A stretch of DNA of 64,000 bases from JADKAV01 sp037045455 (GTDB taxonomy: Bacteria > Actinomycetota > Actinomycetes > S36-B12 > UBA10799). A program made the position numbers and the translations under genes. Every line of letters begins with the position of its first letter. Position 1 is the first letter of the stretch. The DNA lies in assembly GCA_037045455.1 (NCBI GenBank), contig JBAOIN010000009.1:186001-250000 (forward strand), in the 5' to 3' direction. Below are positions 33,967-41,878 of the stretch, piece after piece. A model generated the notes under the pieces. The model was given only the letters and a program-made list of their open reading frames with translations. It did no database searches and was not told the DNA's origin.

Positions 33967-34480
33967 GTCGGCACCCCACTGGCTGATCCTGATCGCCGAG
34001 CGCGTCAAGCCCGAACTCCCCGGTCTGGCCATCGAAGGTCCATGTAATCGGCAGGCGGTCGAGTTCCAGACTCACACCCGATATTCCGGAGATCTTCAGC
34101 GCAAGGGTGCGAGTGGCATCCTCGCCGGAGATCTCGAGCGTGTCTCCGCTCGCCGTCCAGGTGCCCTGCATCTCCAAACCCGACCACGTACCGTCACTGC
34201 TGATCGAGAGCACCCGACCCTGGGAATCCGTGCATTCGACGTCACCGGCGTGTGCTGCCATCTGTGCCAGGGAGATCTCTGACGGGCGAAGGGTCTTGTA
34301 GAGCGCCATGCTCGCCAACACGAGTGTCACAAGCCCCAGCGCGACGAGCGGCCAGGGGGAGCGCAAAAGACTCTTGCGCGACGACGAGGAGGTTGTATCC
34401 GGGGTCTGCGGAGAACCGCAGGCGGGACAGAGTTGACCCCCGTTGACTGTCTCGCCGCAACTGGCGCATTGCGTCGGCAT
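33959..34480 (-). CDS. Zinc-ribbon single-pass membrane protein, paralogue 1
   Basis: A 173-residue protein with the same plan as the gene after it: ribbon CASCGETVNGGQLCPACGS (residues 5-23), Ser-rich linker, membrane helix (WPLVALGLVTLVLASMALY) and a small beta-rich outer domain with SDGTWSGLEMQGTWTASGDT. The start at 34480 follows AAGGGGGAAT. First of a two-gene operon. The ribbon probably faces the cytoplasm. I do not recognise a named family. Confidence 0.66.
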   Translation of the reverse strand: MPTQCASCGETVNGGQLCPACGSPQTPDTTSSSSRKSLLRSPWPLVALGLVTLVLASMALYKTLRPSEISLAQMAAHAGDVECTDSQGRVLSISSDGTWSGLEMQGTWTASGDTLEISGEDATRTLALKISGISGVSLELDRLPITWTFDGQTGEFGLDALGDQDQPVGCRRV

Positions 34481-34591
34481 ATTCCCCCTTCGCCCCAGAG
34501 CTGGTGCCCGCGTCAATGCAACCCGACTTGCGACGCACGTCGCCAACCCCGCTCGTCCCCGAACAAGGGGACACGAACAGATGGAGGGGTC

Positions 34592-35896
34592 TTACTCCTC
34601 CCGCATCCACCTCGTACTGCGGTCGGCGGCCCGGGCCGCGCGCATATGCGCGAGTTCAGCGGCAGCCAGAGCGTGCGCCTGATCCACACCGAAGTGCAGC
34701 CACGTCGCAGTGATCCGGCCGGGTGGCAGGTCCAGGTGCACGCTGGCCAGGCCCAGCGGCCGCTCCCACGGTCCCTGCGTGACCCGCACCGACTGCACGC
34801 GCGCGTGGTCCACGACCTGCCGGCGGCGCGTCACCCGGCCACGCGTCAATACGGCGATCCGGGCATCGGCACCAGCTCGCAGTTGACGCCACTGCACGGG
34901 CGAACGGCGTTGGACGCGGCCGACAGGCGCGGCCATTTCCACGGCGTTCGGCGCGGCGCCCGGCATCACCTGCTGGAAGAGCATGTCCGCCACCTCCCGC
35001 GGTGCAACGGGCAGCAGAACGGACTCCGTCCCCGCCTCGTCGTCGCTCTTGGTCAGACCCGCCACCGTGACGTACAAGCGCACCCAGCCCCTGCGCCGCC
35101 ACAGAAGCGGCTCCACGAACTCGACAGCGCACACGCGGCCCGGCGGGATCGTGCGGGCCTGGGTCTGCAGCAACCCGTGCCGCAGTCGCAATCCGTCCGG
35201 GGACTGGGCGACGGTGAAGTTGTAGAGCTGGGTGAACTCGATGAAGATCATGAACAGCGGGACACCACCGAGAAAGACCGTGAACAGCCCGGTCCAACCG
35301 CTGGCCCACACGGTGCTCACGACGATCAGCGCCGTCGCCAGCACAAGGAAGACCGTCGCCGCGCGCAGCAGCAGCGACAGGAACAGGTCCTTGGCCGGCA
35401 CGACCAGCAGTGACTGTTCCGGTGCCTCGCCAACGTCGTGACTGAGCCCGGCCGAGCGCGCGAGGATCTCACTGCGCAGGGCTTCGGCGTCGTGGTCGGT
35501 CAGGTACTGCAGATCGGCGCGGGAATCGCCGGCACCTGCAACCTCGATCCGCAGCGCGGCGTAACCGAACACCCGCGCGACCAGCGGCCGGTTGATGTCG
35601 ACGGTCTGCAGGCGGGACAACTGCAGCCGGCGCTCCTGCTGGAAGACCACGCCCTTCTGCACCCGCAGATCACCGTCGTCGTCGAACCAGAACGCCAGCC
35701 GCCGGTACGCGAGGTACTCGTAGCCCAGCGTCACCCCCACCAACAGCACCAGCCCGACCACGAGCACGATCGGACCGCCCGGCTCCTTAAGCAGACTGCT
35801 GCCCGCAGAAAGGAGAAAGAAGACCACGATGGCAGGCAGGTACGTCGCAACCCGCACCACCGGGGTGATCGGATGGACTTTGCGCTTGTCGGTCAC
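34592..35896 (-). CDS. Bacterial PH domain membrane protein, YdbT-like
   Basis: A 434-residue protein with two pairs of membrane helices and two or three bPH_2 (DUF304) domains, as in Bacillus YdbT. Visible repeats are FDDDGDLRVQKGVVFQQERR with LSRLQTVDINRPLVARVFGY, and LRLRHGLLQTQARTIPPGRV; a third, VDHARVQSVRVTQGPWERPL, lies near the C-terminus. GTG start overlaps the YdbS-like stop (GTGA). YdbS/YdbT are linked in Bacillus to resistance to certain peptides, but no role is shown in actinomycetes. Confidence 0.82.
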   Translation of the reverse strand: MTDKRKVHPITPVVRVATYLPAIVVFFLLSAGSSLLKEPGGPIVLVVGLVLLVGVTLGYEYLAYRRLAFWFDDDGDLRVQKGVVFQQERRLQLSRLQTVDINRPLVARVFGYAALRIEVAGAGDSRADLQYLTDHDAEALRSEILARSAGLSHDVGEAPEQSLLVVPAKDLFLSLLLRAATVFLVLATALIVVSTVWASGWTGLFTVFLGGVPLFMIFIEFTQLYNFTVAQSPDGLRLRHGLLQTQARTIPPGRVCAVEFVEPLLWRRRGWVRLYVTVAGLTKSDDEAGTESVLLPVAPREVADMLFQQVMPGAAPNAVEMAAPVGRVQRRSPVQWRQLRAGADARIAVLTRGRVTRRRQVVDHARVQSVRVTQGPWERPLGLASVHLDLPPGRITATWLHFGVDQAHALAAAELAHMRAARAADRSTRWMREE

Positions 35897-36390
35897 AGGC
35901 CCGCCGACCGCTGCTCGCCCTTCGCCGCCAGCCGGTCGCGCAATTGCGCTGCGGCGTCCGGGTGCAGACCCGGAATCGCGGCATCGGTGGTGGCTGCGGC
36001 GGTGTGCAGCTGCACACTCACCAGCCCGAAGGCGCGGTCGATCGGACCGGCTTTCACGTCGACGAACTGCAGCCGGCCGTAGGGCACGATGACGATCCGG
36101 CGGAACCAGATGCCACTTCCGACGACCAGATCGTCGGCGCGTTCGGCATAACCCCAGGAGCGTACGCGGCGGCCGATCCATGGCCACCCGATCACCAGGA
36201 TCAGCAGTGCGGCGACTGCCGCCACGCCGGCGATCCAGATTGGCGCGGGCGTGAAGGCAAGCACCACGGCCATCACGAGCACAAACCCCGCGACGATCCC
36301 CAAGATCAACCGCCGCGCCGCGATGAGTTTCGGCGACAGGCTGTGCCAGGTGTCGCCCTGCAGATCGAACGCCACGTCGGTTTTGGCCAT
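35893..36390 (-). CDS. Bacterial PH domain protein, YdbS-like
   Basis: A 165-residue protein with two closely spaced membrane helices (residues about 28-70) and one bPH_2 domain: DDLVVGSGIWFRRIVIVPYG, RLQFVDVKAGPIDRAFGLVS. It is the partner of the YdbT-like gene and overlaps it by four bases. A TAGACT hexamer six bases before the ATG makes this the first, leaderless gene of the pair. Confidence 0.83.
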   Translation of the reverse strand: MAKTDVAFDLQGDTWHSLSPKLIAARRLILGIVAGFVLVMAVVLAFTPAPIWIAGVAAVAALLILVIGWPWIGRRVRSWGYAERADDLVVGSGIWFRRIVIVPYGRLQFVDVKAGPIDRAFGLVSVQLHTAAATTDAAIPGLHPDAAAQLRDRLAAKGEQRSAGL

Positions 36391-36396
36391 GTGTCG

Positions 36397-36402
36397 AGTC
36401 TA
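36397..36402 (-). promoter_or_regulatory. -10 hexamer TAGACT, leaderless start at 36390
   Basis: TAGACT, six bases, ATG of the YdbS-like gene. Confidence 0.55.
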
Positions 36403-36437
36403 CGGCGGGTCGCCAACCGCCCCTCCGCCGCAGACGC

Positions 36438-36492
36438 GACCGTTTGCTCAGTCTGTGACAACTTGAAACGGACACAGACTGAGCAATTGGTC
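36438..36492. repeat. Inverted repeat E in a divergent promoter region
   Basis: Arms 36438-36457 and 36473-36492 pair at 18 of 20 positions; the inner TTGCTCAGTCTGTG/CACAGACTGAGCAA is perfect. The flanking genes diverge, so this is not a terminator for either; operator or mobile palindrome are the alternatives. Confidence 0.7.
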
Positions 36493-36580
36493 ACTTCTGT
36501 GGCTGGTCAACCTCCCTGCGTTGCTAGCCCGCCGAGTGGCGGAAAGCCCGGACAGGGCGCAAGCCCGCGCGTCTGACAGC

Positions 36581-37537
36581 ATGCCTTGCGTGGAACTCCT
36601 CGACATCCCGCTGCCGGCCGGCCCGGGAATCCTGCGATTGCGCGGGCACGTCGAGGACGGCGTCGTGCAAGAGGCCGAGGTGGTCACCGGCCTCATGCAC
36701 CGCGGCGTCGAGAAGCTGTTCGAATCCCGGGACTACCGGCAGATCCTGTCGCTGGCCAACCGGCACGACTGGCTCAGCAGCTTCGACGGGGAAGTGTCCG
36801 CGGCCCGGGTGATCGAGGATGCGCTGGGCATCGTGGTCCCAGAGCGAGCGCAGGCCCTGCGGCTGGCGATCAGTGAGGTGTGCCGCATCAACCACCACCT
36901 GTATTGGCTGGGCGCCACGCACGAACGGGCCGTACTCACCGATGCCCTGGACCGCGCGACCGGGTCCCGGATGCACCTGATGATCACGCGGATCGGGGGG
37001 TTGAGCGTCGATATCAGTCAGGAGTGGATCGACACGCTGCCGCTGCCCGACCTGGACGTCGAACCGCCCGGCGCGGGCGTTGCAGTGCTGAGCCGCGAGC
37101 AGGCGATCGGTTACGCAACCTCCGGCGTCGTCGCCCGGGCCTCGGGCTGGTCGCGGGATCTGCGCACCTACGTCGAGCCCGTTGTGCGATCCGCGGGCGA
37201 CGCACAAGCCCGCTTCCAGTGCTTGCTCGACGAGATCCGGGCGTCGATTGCTTACCTGCGATCCGTCCACCTGCCTGACGGCCCAGTCAGCACCAAACTG
37301 CCCCGCACCATCCGGCTGCCAGAAGGCGAGTACTACGGCGCCAGCGAGACCGGCACGGGTATCAACGGGTACTGGATCGTGTCCAAGGGCGACGTGGTGC
37401 CGTGGCGGATGAAGATGCGCACGGCGAGTTTCAACAACGCCCGCGCCCTGGAAGCCGCACTGCCCGGCACGCGCGTCGAGGAGCTGCCCCTGGCCGTGAC
37501 GAGCTTCATGCTGGTCACCGGCGACATGGACAAGTAA
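36581..37537 (+). CDS. Orphan NuoD-like (complex I 49-kDa-type) protein
   Basis: A 318-residue relative of the NuoD/hydrogenase large-subunit family, standing alone without other nuo genes. Similar stretches are VVTGLMHRGVEKLFESRDYR with QILSLANRHDWLSSF, SEVCRINHHLYWLGATHERA and the C-terminal SFMLVTGDMDK (NuoD ends similarly in GEVDR/D-type). It is about 80-100 residues shorter than NuoD and lacks nickel-binding Cys pairs. The ATG at 36581 was preferred, but no clear ribosome-binding site or -10 is seen. Partner and electron carrier unknown. Confidence 0.68.
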   Translation: MPCVELLDIPLPAGPGILRLRGHVEDGVVQEAEVVTGLMHRGVEKLFESRDYRQILSLANRHDWLSSFDGEVSAARVIEDALGIVVPERAQALRLAISEVCRINHHLYWLGATHERAVLTDALDRATGSRMHLMITRIGGLSVDISQEWIDTLPLPDLDVEPPGAGVAVLSREQAIGYATSGVVARASGWSRDLRTYVEPVVRSAGDAQARFQCLLDEIRASIAYLRSVHLPDGPVSTKLPRTIRLPEGEYYGASETGTGINGYWIVSKGDVVPWRMKMRTASFNNARALEAALPGTRVEELPLAVTSFMLVTGDMDK

Positions 37538-37538
37538 T

Positions 37539-37608
37539 GTCGCGTTGTCATCGATAACTTCGGCGTGTCGCGACCACAACGCGACAGCGAGGGCAACTTC
37601 GCAACAAA
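37539..37608. repeat. Palindromic intergenic repeat A, copy 2
   Basis: Starts two bases after the NuoD-like stop codon. Nearly identical to copies 1 and 3, including CGGCGTGTCGCGACCAC and GCGACAGCGAGGGCAACTTC. Lies between convergent genes and ends four bases before the substrate-binding-protein stop. Confidence 0.82.
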
Positions 37609-37612
37609 CCGG

Positions 37613-38566
37613 CTAGATCAGGCCCTTCGACTGCAGCCACTCCGTGGCCACCTTCTCCGGCGAGCGCCGGTCGATCTCGACCTGGGCGTTGAGCTGCTGC
37701 AATTCCTCGGTCGTCAAAGCCGCCGAGACCTTGTCCAGCAACTGCGTGATCGTGTCCGTCACAGCCGGGGTGTACAGCGCGGGCAGAATGTTCTCCGCGG
37801 TCTGCAGCCCCTTGTCGTCCTGCAGAACCACCAGGTCGTTGGCCTGCACCGAACCCGACGACGAGAACACCAGACCCACGTTGACCTTGCCCTGCTTGAG
37901 TGCCTGAATGGTCAGCGGGCCACCGGCATCCAACGGCACGAAGGAACCGACCTTCACGTTGTAGGTCTTCTCCAGACCCGGCTGGCAGAAGGGTCGCTTC
38001 GGGCACTCTGGCGGGCCGCCCAGGGTGATCGGGTTGGCTTGCGAGTACTCGCCGAGCTGGGTCAGCGTCTGCAGGTTGTTCTGGGTCGCGAAGTCACTGG
38101 TCACGGCGAATGCGTTCTGGTCCTGGGCGGCCGAGGGCGTGAGCAGCGTGAGCTGCTTCTGCTCGGCTAGGGGCTGCACGGCGTCGTAAGTCGCCTGCTC
38201 GTCACCGGTCGCCAACTGCTCGGCATCGGCCCCGTTCACCTGCTTGTTGATGAACTCGGTGAAGCTGCCCAGATACTCGGGGGTCAGCTGGATCTCACCC
38301 TTCTCCAGCGCCGGCACGATCACCTCGCGCGTGGTCAGTTCTTTGATCGAAGCGTCCACGCCGTTGGCCTGCAGCACCTGCTGGTACATCGAGGCGAGAA
38401 TCTTGGTCTCGGAAAAGTTCGTCGTGGCGATCGTGATCGGCCCGCCGCCACCGCCCGGCGAAGCACTGGAACCGGTGTCACCGCCTCCAGAGGAACAGGC
38501 TGCAAGCATCACGGCTCCGGCGAGAACAGCGGCAATCCGGGTCAGGCTTCGAGTCATGCGGCTCAT
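37613..38566 (-). CDS. Betaine/choline-type ABC substrate-binding lipoprotein (OpuC/ProX-like)
   Basis: A 317-residue lipoprotein: signal with lipobox VMLAACSSGGG (Cys about 23), a Gly/Ser linker, then an OpuAC-type binding fold with ITIATTNFSETKILASMYQQ, EKGEIQLTPEYLGSF and LDAGGPLTIQALKQGKVNVG. The PEYLG region and gene company point to quaternary ammonium compatible solutes, but the aromatic cage cannot be checked by eye. Its ATG overlaps the permease stop (TGATG). Confidence 0.87.
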   Translation of the reverse strand: MSRMTRSLTRIAAVLAGAVMLAACSSGGGDTGSSASPGGGGGPITIATTNFSETKILASMYQQVLQANGVDASIKELTTREVIVPALEKGEIQLTPEYLGSFTEFINKQVNGADAEQLATGDEQATYDAVQPLAEQKQLTLLTPSAAQDQNAFAVTSDFATQNNLQTLTQLGEYSQANPITLGGPPECPKRPFCQPGLEKTYNVKVGSFVPLDAGGPLTIQALKQGKVNVGLVFSSSGSVQANDLVVLQDDKGLQTAENILPALYTPAVTDTITQLLDKVSAALTTEELQQLNAQVEIDRRSPEKVATEWLQSKGLI

Positions 38567-39277
38567 CAAACCACACCTTTCGCAGTAGGGATCTCTTGAA
38601 TTTCGACTTCTGCCCGCCCGGCGTGGCGCAAACCCCTCGGCGTCACCCACCGCTGCCCGGTTGACAGCAGGAGTTCGGCAAGGACCGCGAGGGCGGCGGT
38701 GAGGATGGCTCCGGCCAGAATCAGCGTGTTGTCCTGCAGGGCGAATCCGTCGACGACGTAGCGGCCCAAGCCACCGCTTCCGACCAGCGCGGCCAGTGAG
38801 GCAGTGGCCACGACCTGGACGGTGGCGGTACGGATACCGGCTGCGATCAGCGGGACGGCGAGCGGCATCTCCACCCGGGACAGAATCCCCAGCCCGCTCA
38901 TCCCCATGCCCCTAGCGGCATCCCGCACCTCGTCATCGACGCCGGCAACGCCCGTGTAGGTGTTGGTGCAGAACCGGCGGGATCGCGAATAGAGCCAGCG
39001 CCAGCACGGCCGCAGTGTTGCCGATCCCGATCGACGGGATCGACGCGAGGATCGTCAGCACACCCAAGGTCGGCACCGCCCGGCCGACGTTGCCGATGTT
39101 CGTGGCCAGGAACATGCCCTTGCGCAAGTGGCCGAGGATCAACGCCACCGGCAGCGAGATGGCCAGCGCTATAGCCATGGCCAGCAGGCTGATCTGGATC
39201 TGCTCCCACGTCCGTACCGGGATGCCGTTCTCGCCGGTCCAGTTCGCGGGGTCGGTGAACCACTGCCACAGACTCAT
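38566..39277 (-). CDS. Betaine/choline-type ABC permease 2 (one frameshift)
   Basis: About 236 residues across one shift, with five or six membrane helices (ISLLAMAIALAISLPVALIL, AAVLALALFAIPPVL and others). The cytoplasmic EAA-type loop is VRDAARGMGMSGLGILSRVE. The frame breaks at about 38968: VL should continue TNTYTGVAGVDDEVRD, which requires removal of one base. ATG at 39277 overlaps the first permease's TGA. Probably functional; the extra base fits the window-wide error pattern. Confidence 0.82.
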
Positions 39278-39954
39278 GCCGGCCTCCGCCGGGTCCATGG
39301 CGCGAGCACCTTCTCCAGAACCAGCAGCACCAGTTCGAAGAACGAGGCAAGCAGCACACAGCCAAGCGTGGCGGTCAAGATCTGCGCGTGCCAGAAGTTG
39401 TTCTGGAAGCCGGAGAGGATCAACGTGCCGAAACCGCCATAGCCGACCAAAGCGCCGATCGTCACCATGCCGACCGTGCTGACTGTCGCAATCCGGATGC
39501 CGGCCAGGATCGTGGGCAGAGCAAGCGGCAGCGAAACGCGCGTGAGGATCTGGCGGTTCGTCAAACCCATGCCGTCAGCAGCGTCGAGAACGTCACCGGG
39601 CACTTCTTGCAGGCCGACGACGATGTTGCGCAGAACCACAAGTAGCCCGTAGACAGCCAGCGCGACGATGACCGTCCAGGGGCTCAGGCCGAACACCGGC
39701 CACAACAGCGAGATCAGCGCCAGCGACGGGATCGTGTAGAGCACTCCGGACAGCCCCAGGATCGGGCCGTTGAGCACCGGCATTCTGCGGATCAGCATGG
39801 CCAGGGGGATTGCCACGATGATGGCAAGCACGACGGATGCAACGGTCAGGTAGACGTGCTCCTTGCCGGCTGCCACGAGTTCCGGCCAGTAGTCCTGCAC
39901 ATACGTCCAGGAGAGCCACGGATTGCTCGCGTCGGCGAGCGTCGCGGCAGCCAT
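39274..39954 (-). CDS. Betaine/choline-type ABC permease 1
   Basis: A 226-residue inner-membrane permease of the OpuBB/ProW type. It has about five helices, the conserved VLYTIPSLALISLLWPVFGL and the ATPase-contact loop DVLDAADGMGLTNRQILTRV. The start at 39954 has TACGGT seven bases upstream; the long open frame beyond it runs into the divergent ATPase gene and is not coding. First gene of the minus-strand importer operon. Confidence 0.88.
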   Translation of the reverse strand: MAAATLADASNPWLSWTYVQDYWPELVAAGKEHVYLTVASVVLAIIVAIPLAMLIRRMPVLNGPILGLSGVLYTIPSLALISLLWPVFGLSPWTVIVALAVYGLLVVLRNIVVGLQEVPGDVLDAADGMGLTNRQILTRVSLPLALPTILAGIRIATVSTVGMVTIGALVGYGGFGTLILSGFQNNFWHAQILTATLGCVLLASFFELVLLVLEKVLAPWTRRRPA

Positions 39955-39961
39955 GAGCGTC

Positions 39962-39967
39962 ACCGTA
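39962..39967 (-). promoter_or_regulatory. -10 hexamer TACGGT, start at 39954
   Basis: TACGGT, seven bases, ATG of permease 1. Confidence 0.5.
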
Positions 39968-39998
39968 GCGCACCTGATCGACCGCGACCAGGATTTGT

Positions 39999-40013
39999 CT
40001 ACCGGATCGGTAG
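39999..40013. promoter_or_regulatory. Palindrome CTACCGGATCGGTAG between divergent importer genes
   Basis: Perfect 6-bp arms around GAT, followed by six T. It lies midway between permease 1 and the ATPase, so it could be a shared operator; the T-run also resembles a weak terminator, which would make no sense here. Confidence 0.45.
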
Positions 40014-40042
40014 GTTTTTTGTTTCCTTTGGTAAGGTGCCGC

Positions 40043-40987
40043 ATGATCTCGTTGCAGGACGTGACCAAGCAGTACCCCGACGGGACCGTCGCGGTGCACG
40101 ACCTGACGCTCGAGATCGACGAGGGTGTGATCTGCGCTCTTGTGGGGCCATCGGGCTGCGGCAAGACGACCACCATGCGCATGATCAACCGGCTGATCGA
40201 GCCGACCAGCGGCACGATCAAGGTCGACGGCGAGGACATCAAAGGACTGGACGTCCAGCAGCTGCGTCGGCGCATCGGATACGTGATCCAGGCCGCCGGG
40301 TTGTTCCCGCACTACACGGTGCGGCGCAACGTGGCTACGGTCTGCCGATTGCTTGGCTGGGACAAGGCCAAGGTCGCCAGCCGGGTGGACGAGATGCTGG
40401 AACTGGTCGACTTGGATCCGGGCAAGTTCGGTGACCGGTACCCGCATCAACTCTCCGGTGGCCAGCAGCAGCGAGTCGGGGTGGCTCGCGCTTTGGCGGC
40501 TGATCCCCCGGTCTTGCTGATGGACGAGCCGTTCGGCGCGGTCGACCCGATCGCGCGGGAACGACTGCAGGACGAGTTCCTCGCCTTGCACGCGCGGGTC
40601 CGCAAGACCGTGGTGCTGGTGACCCACGACATCGACGAGGCCGTCAAACTCGGTGATCGGATCGCGGTGATGAGGCAGGGGGGCTATCTCGAGCAGTTCG
40701 ACCGACCCGCGGCGGTGCTGGGCTTTCCGACCAGCGACTTCGTCGCGGACTTTGTGGGTTCGGACCGGGCTGTCAAGCGGCTGCGGGTGAGTCCGATCGA
40801 CGTTTCGGCGCTGGCCGAGACCGTGCCGGGCGGGGAGGGTGTGCTGGAAGTGGCTGCCGACGCCACGCTCTACGACCTGCTCGCCGCGGTCCTGCAGTCA
40901 CCGGTCAGCACGGCGCGGGTCACGCCGGGCGGGCAGGCGGTCCGGCTCGGCGACATCGATGCACTACTGCGGGCCGCACAGGCCTAA
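40043..40987 (+). CDS. Betaine/choline-type ABC ATPase
   Basis: A 314-residue importer ATPase. Walker A is VGPSGCGKTTTMRMINRL (about 34-51), the Q-loop YVIQAAGLFPH, signature LSGGQQQRVGVARAL, Walker B VLLMDEPFGAVD and H-loop VTHDIDEA. About 60 residues follow FVADFVGSDRAVK and resemble a single degenerate CBS motif (LEVAADATLYDLLAAVLQ), shorter than the two CBS domains of OpuCA. TAAGGT lies five bases before the ATG. Transcribed divergently from its permeases. Confidence 0.9.
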   Translation: MISLQDVTKQYPDGTVAVHDLTLEIDEGVICALVGPSGCGKTTTMRMINRLIEPTSGTIKVDGEDIKGLDVQQLRRRIGYVIQAAGLFPHYTVRRNVATVCRLLGWDKAKVASRVDEMLELVDLDPGKFGDRYPHQLSGGQQQRVGVARALAADPPVLLMDEPFGAVDPIARERLQDEFLALHARVRKTVVLVTHDIDEAVKLGDRIAVMRQGGYLEQFDRPAAVLGFPTSDFVADFVGSDRAVKRLRVSPIDVSALAETVPGGEGVLEVAADATLYDLLAAVLQSPVSTARVTPGGQAVRLGDIDALLRAAQA

Positions 40988-40993
40988 GTCAGC

Positions 40994-41070
40994 ATCCGTT
41001 AGACCTTGGACCATCCGTTAGACCAAATGTCCGTTTTGCCCTCTAACCGATGTTCGAAGGTCTAACGGAT
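40994..41070. repeat. Palindromic intergenic repeat B, copy 2 (inverted)
   Basis: Arms ATCCGTTAGACCTT (40994-41007) and AAGGTCTAACGGAT (41057-41070) are perfect; the nested pair 41012-41021/41043-41052 has one mismatch. The centre, GTCCGTTTTGCC, is the reverse complement of the centre of copy 1. Lies between convergent genes. Confidence 0.82.
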
Positions 41071-41076
41071 TCCGGT

Positions 41077-41355
41077 TCAGCCTTCGTGCTCGCGGATGTA
41101 GGTCGCGTACCGGGCGACGAACAACGGCTCCAAATCGCCGACCTTGTCGTGCCCGAAGGCTTCCTTGGCGGCGTCGATGACACCGATCAGCGAGCCCGAG
41201 ATGTCACCCAGCGACCCGCCCTCTTCGGACACGTCGTACATGGCGGGCGTGTGGTTGAACAGGTCCAAGAAGAAGCCCACGTCGCGCCGCTTCTCCGCGA
41301 GTTTGAACGCCCGGTGGCGCAATTCCTCGTACGGCAGATCCTCGAGTTCAGCCAT
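41077..41355 (-). CDS. Small conserved-looking acidic helical protein
   Basis: 92 residues, mainly helical: MAELEDLPYEELRHRAFKLA, then FFLDLFNHTPAMYDVSEEGG and LFVARYATYIREHEG. No signal, membrane segment or metal motif. The promoter is clear: TAAGGT six bases before the ATG. It precedes nothing on its strand because repeat B follows. I believe similar proteins occur in other actinomycetes but cannot name a family. Confidence 0.68.
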   Translation of the reverse strand: MAELEDLPYEELRHRAFKLAEKRRDVGFFLDLFNHTPAMYDVSEEGGSLGDISGSLIGVIDAAKEAFGHDKVGDLEPLFVARYATYIREHEG

Positions 41356-41361
41356 GATCCG

Positions 41362-41367
41362 ACCTTA
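41362..41367 (-). promoter_or_regulatory. -10 hexamer TAAGGT, leaderless start at 41355
   Basis: TAAGGT, six bases, ATG. Confidence 0.55.
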
Positions 41368-41374
41368 TCCACCG

Positions 41375-41878
41375 CTAGCGCAGGACTCGCGGGTGCACCC
41401 AATCGGCGGAACTGTCGGTGTCTGTGTGCCCGTCGTCGTCATCGTCACCGTCGCCGGTGATCCGGCAGACCCGCTCCAGCCACAACGCGGCGACGACCAT
41501 GAGCAGGCCGCAGACAACCGCCGCGGCCGAGGCGATGCCGCGCATGCGGGCTGCTTCGACGAACCACTGCCCGACGAACCACACCAGGAACCCCGCGTAG
41601 ACACCAGTGGCGATCGCACCGGTACGCGACGCGGCCATCGCCAAAGCGGCTGTGCGGGCAGCCACGAAGGGGTCCACCCGGCCATCCCGGATCCGTTTAC
41701 GCATTCCGATGGCCCAGAAGAACAACGCCAGCGCCAGGATTCCCAAGGTCGCTGGTGCGGTCCACGGCACTGGCATGCCGCGGCCGGCCAGTTCGTCGAC
41801 GAGATCGGCGAGGACCCAGCCCCCAACAGCACTCACCACTGCCAGGCTCACCAGCAGGCGAAGGCTGGTCGGGGTCAC
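41375..41878 (-). CDS. DUF3180 membrane protein
   Basis: A 167-residue protein with four membrane helices (LRLLVSLAVVSAVGGWVLAD at the start) and an Asp-rich tail (GDGDDDDDGHTDTD). DUF3180 is found directly after folK in many actinomycetes, as here; the GTG start overlaps the folK stop (GTGA). Function unknown. Confidence 0.83.
   Translation of the reverse strand: MTPTSLRLLVSLAVVSAVGGWVLADLVDELAGRGMPVPWTAPATLGILALALFFWAIGMRKRIRDGRVDPFVAARTAALAMAASRTGAIATGVYAGFLVWFVGQWFVEAARMRGIASAAAVVCGLLMVVAALWLERVCRITGDGDDDDDGHTDTDSSADWVHPRVLR

Noticed and set aside
34592..36475. A 627-codon frame suggesting a fusion of the two PH-domain proteins
   Set aside because: The upstream part is the wrong frame of the YdbS-like gene; the true YdbT-like start is the GTG at 35896 overlapping the YdbS-like stop.
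39955..40275. N-terminal extension of permease 1 to 40275
   Set aside because: Overlaps the divergent ATPase gene and shows no permease similarity; TACGGT before 39954 supports the shorter form.
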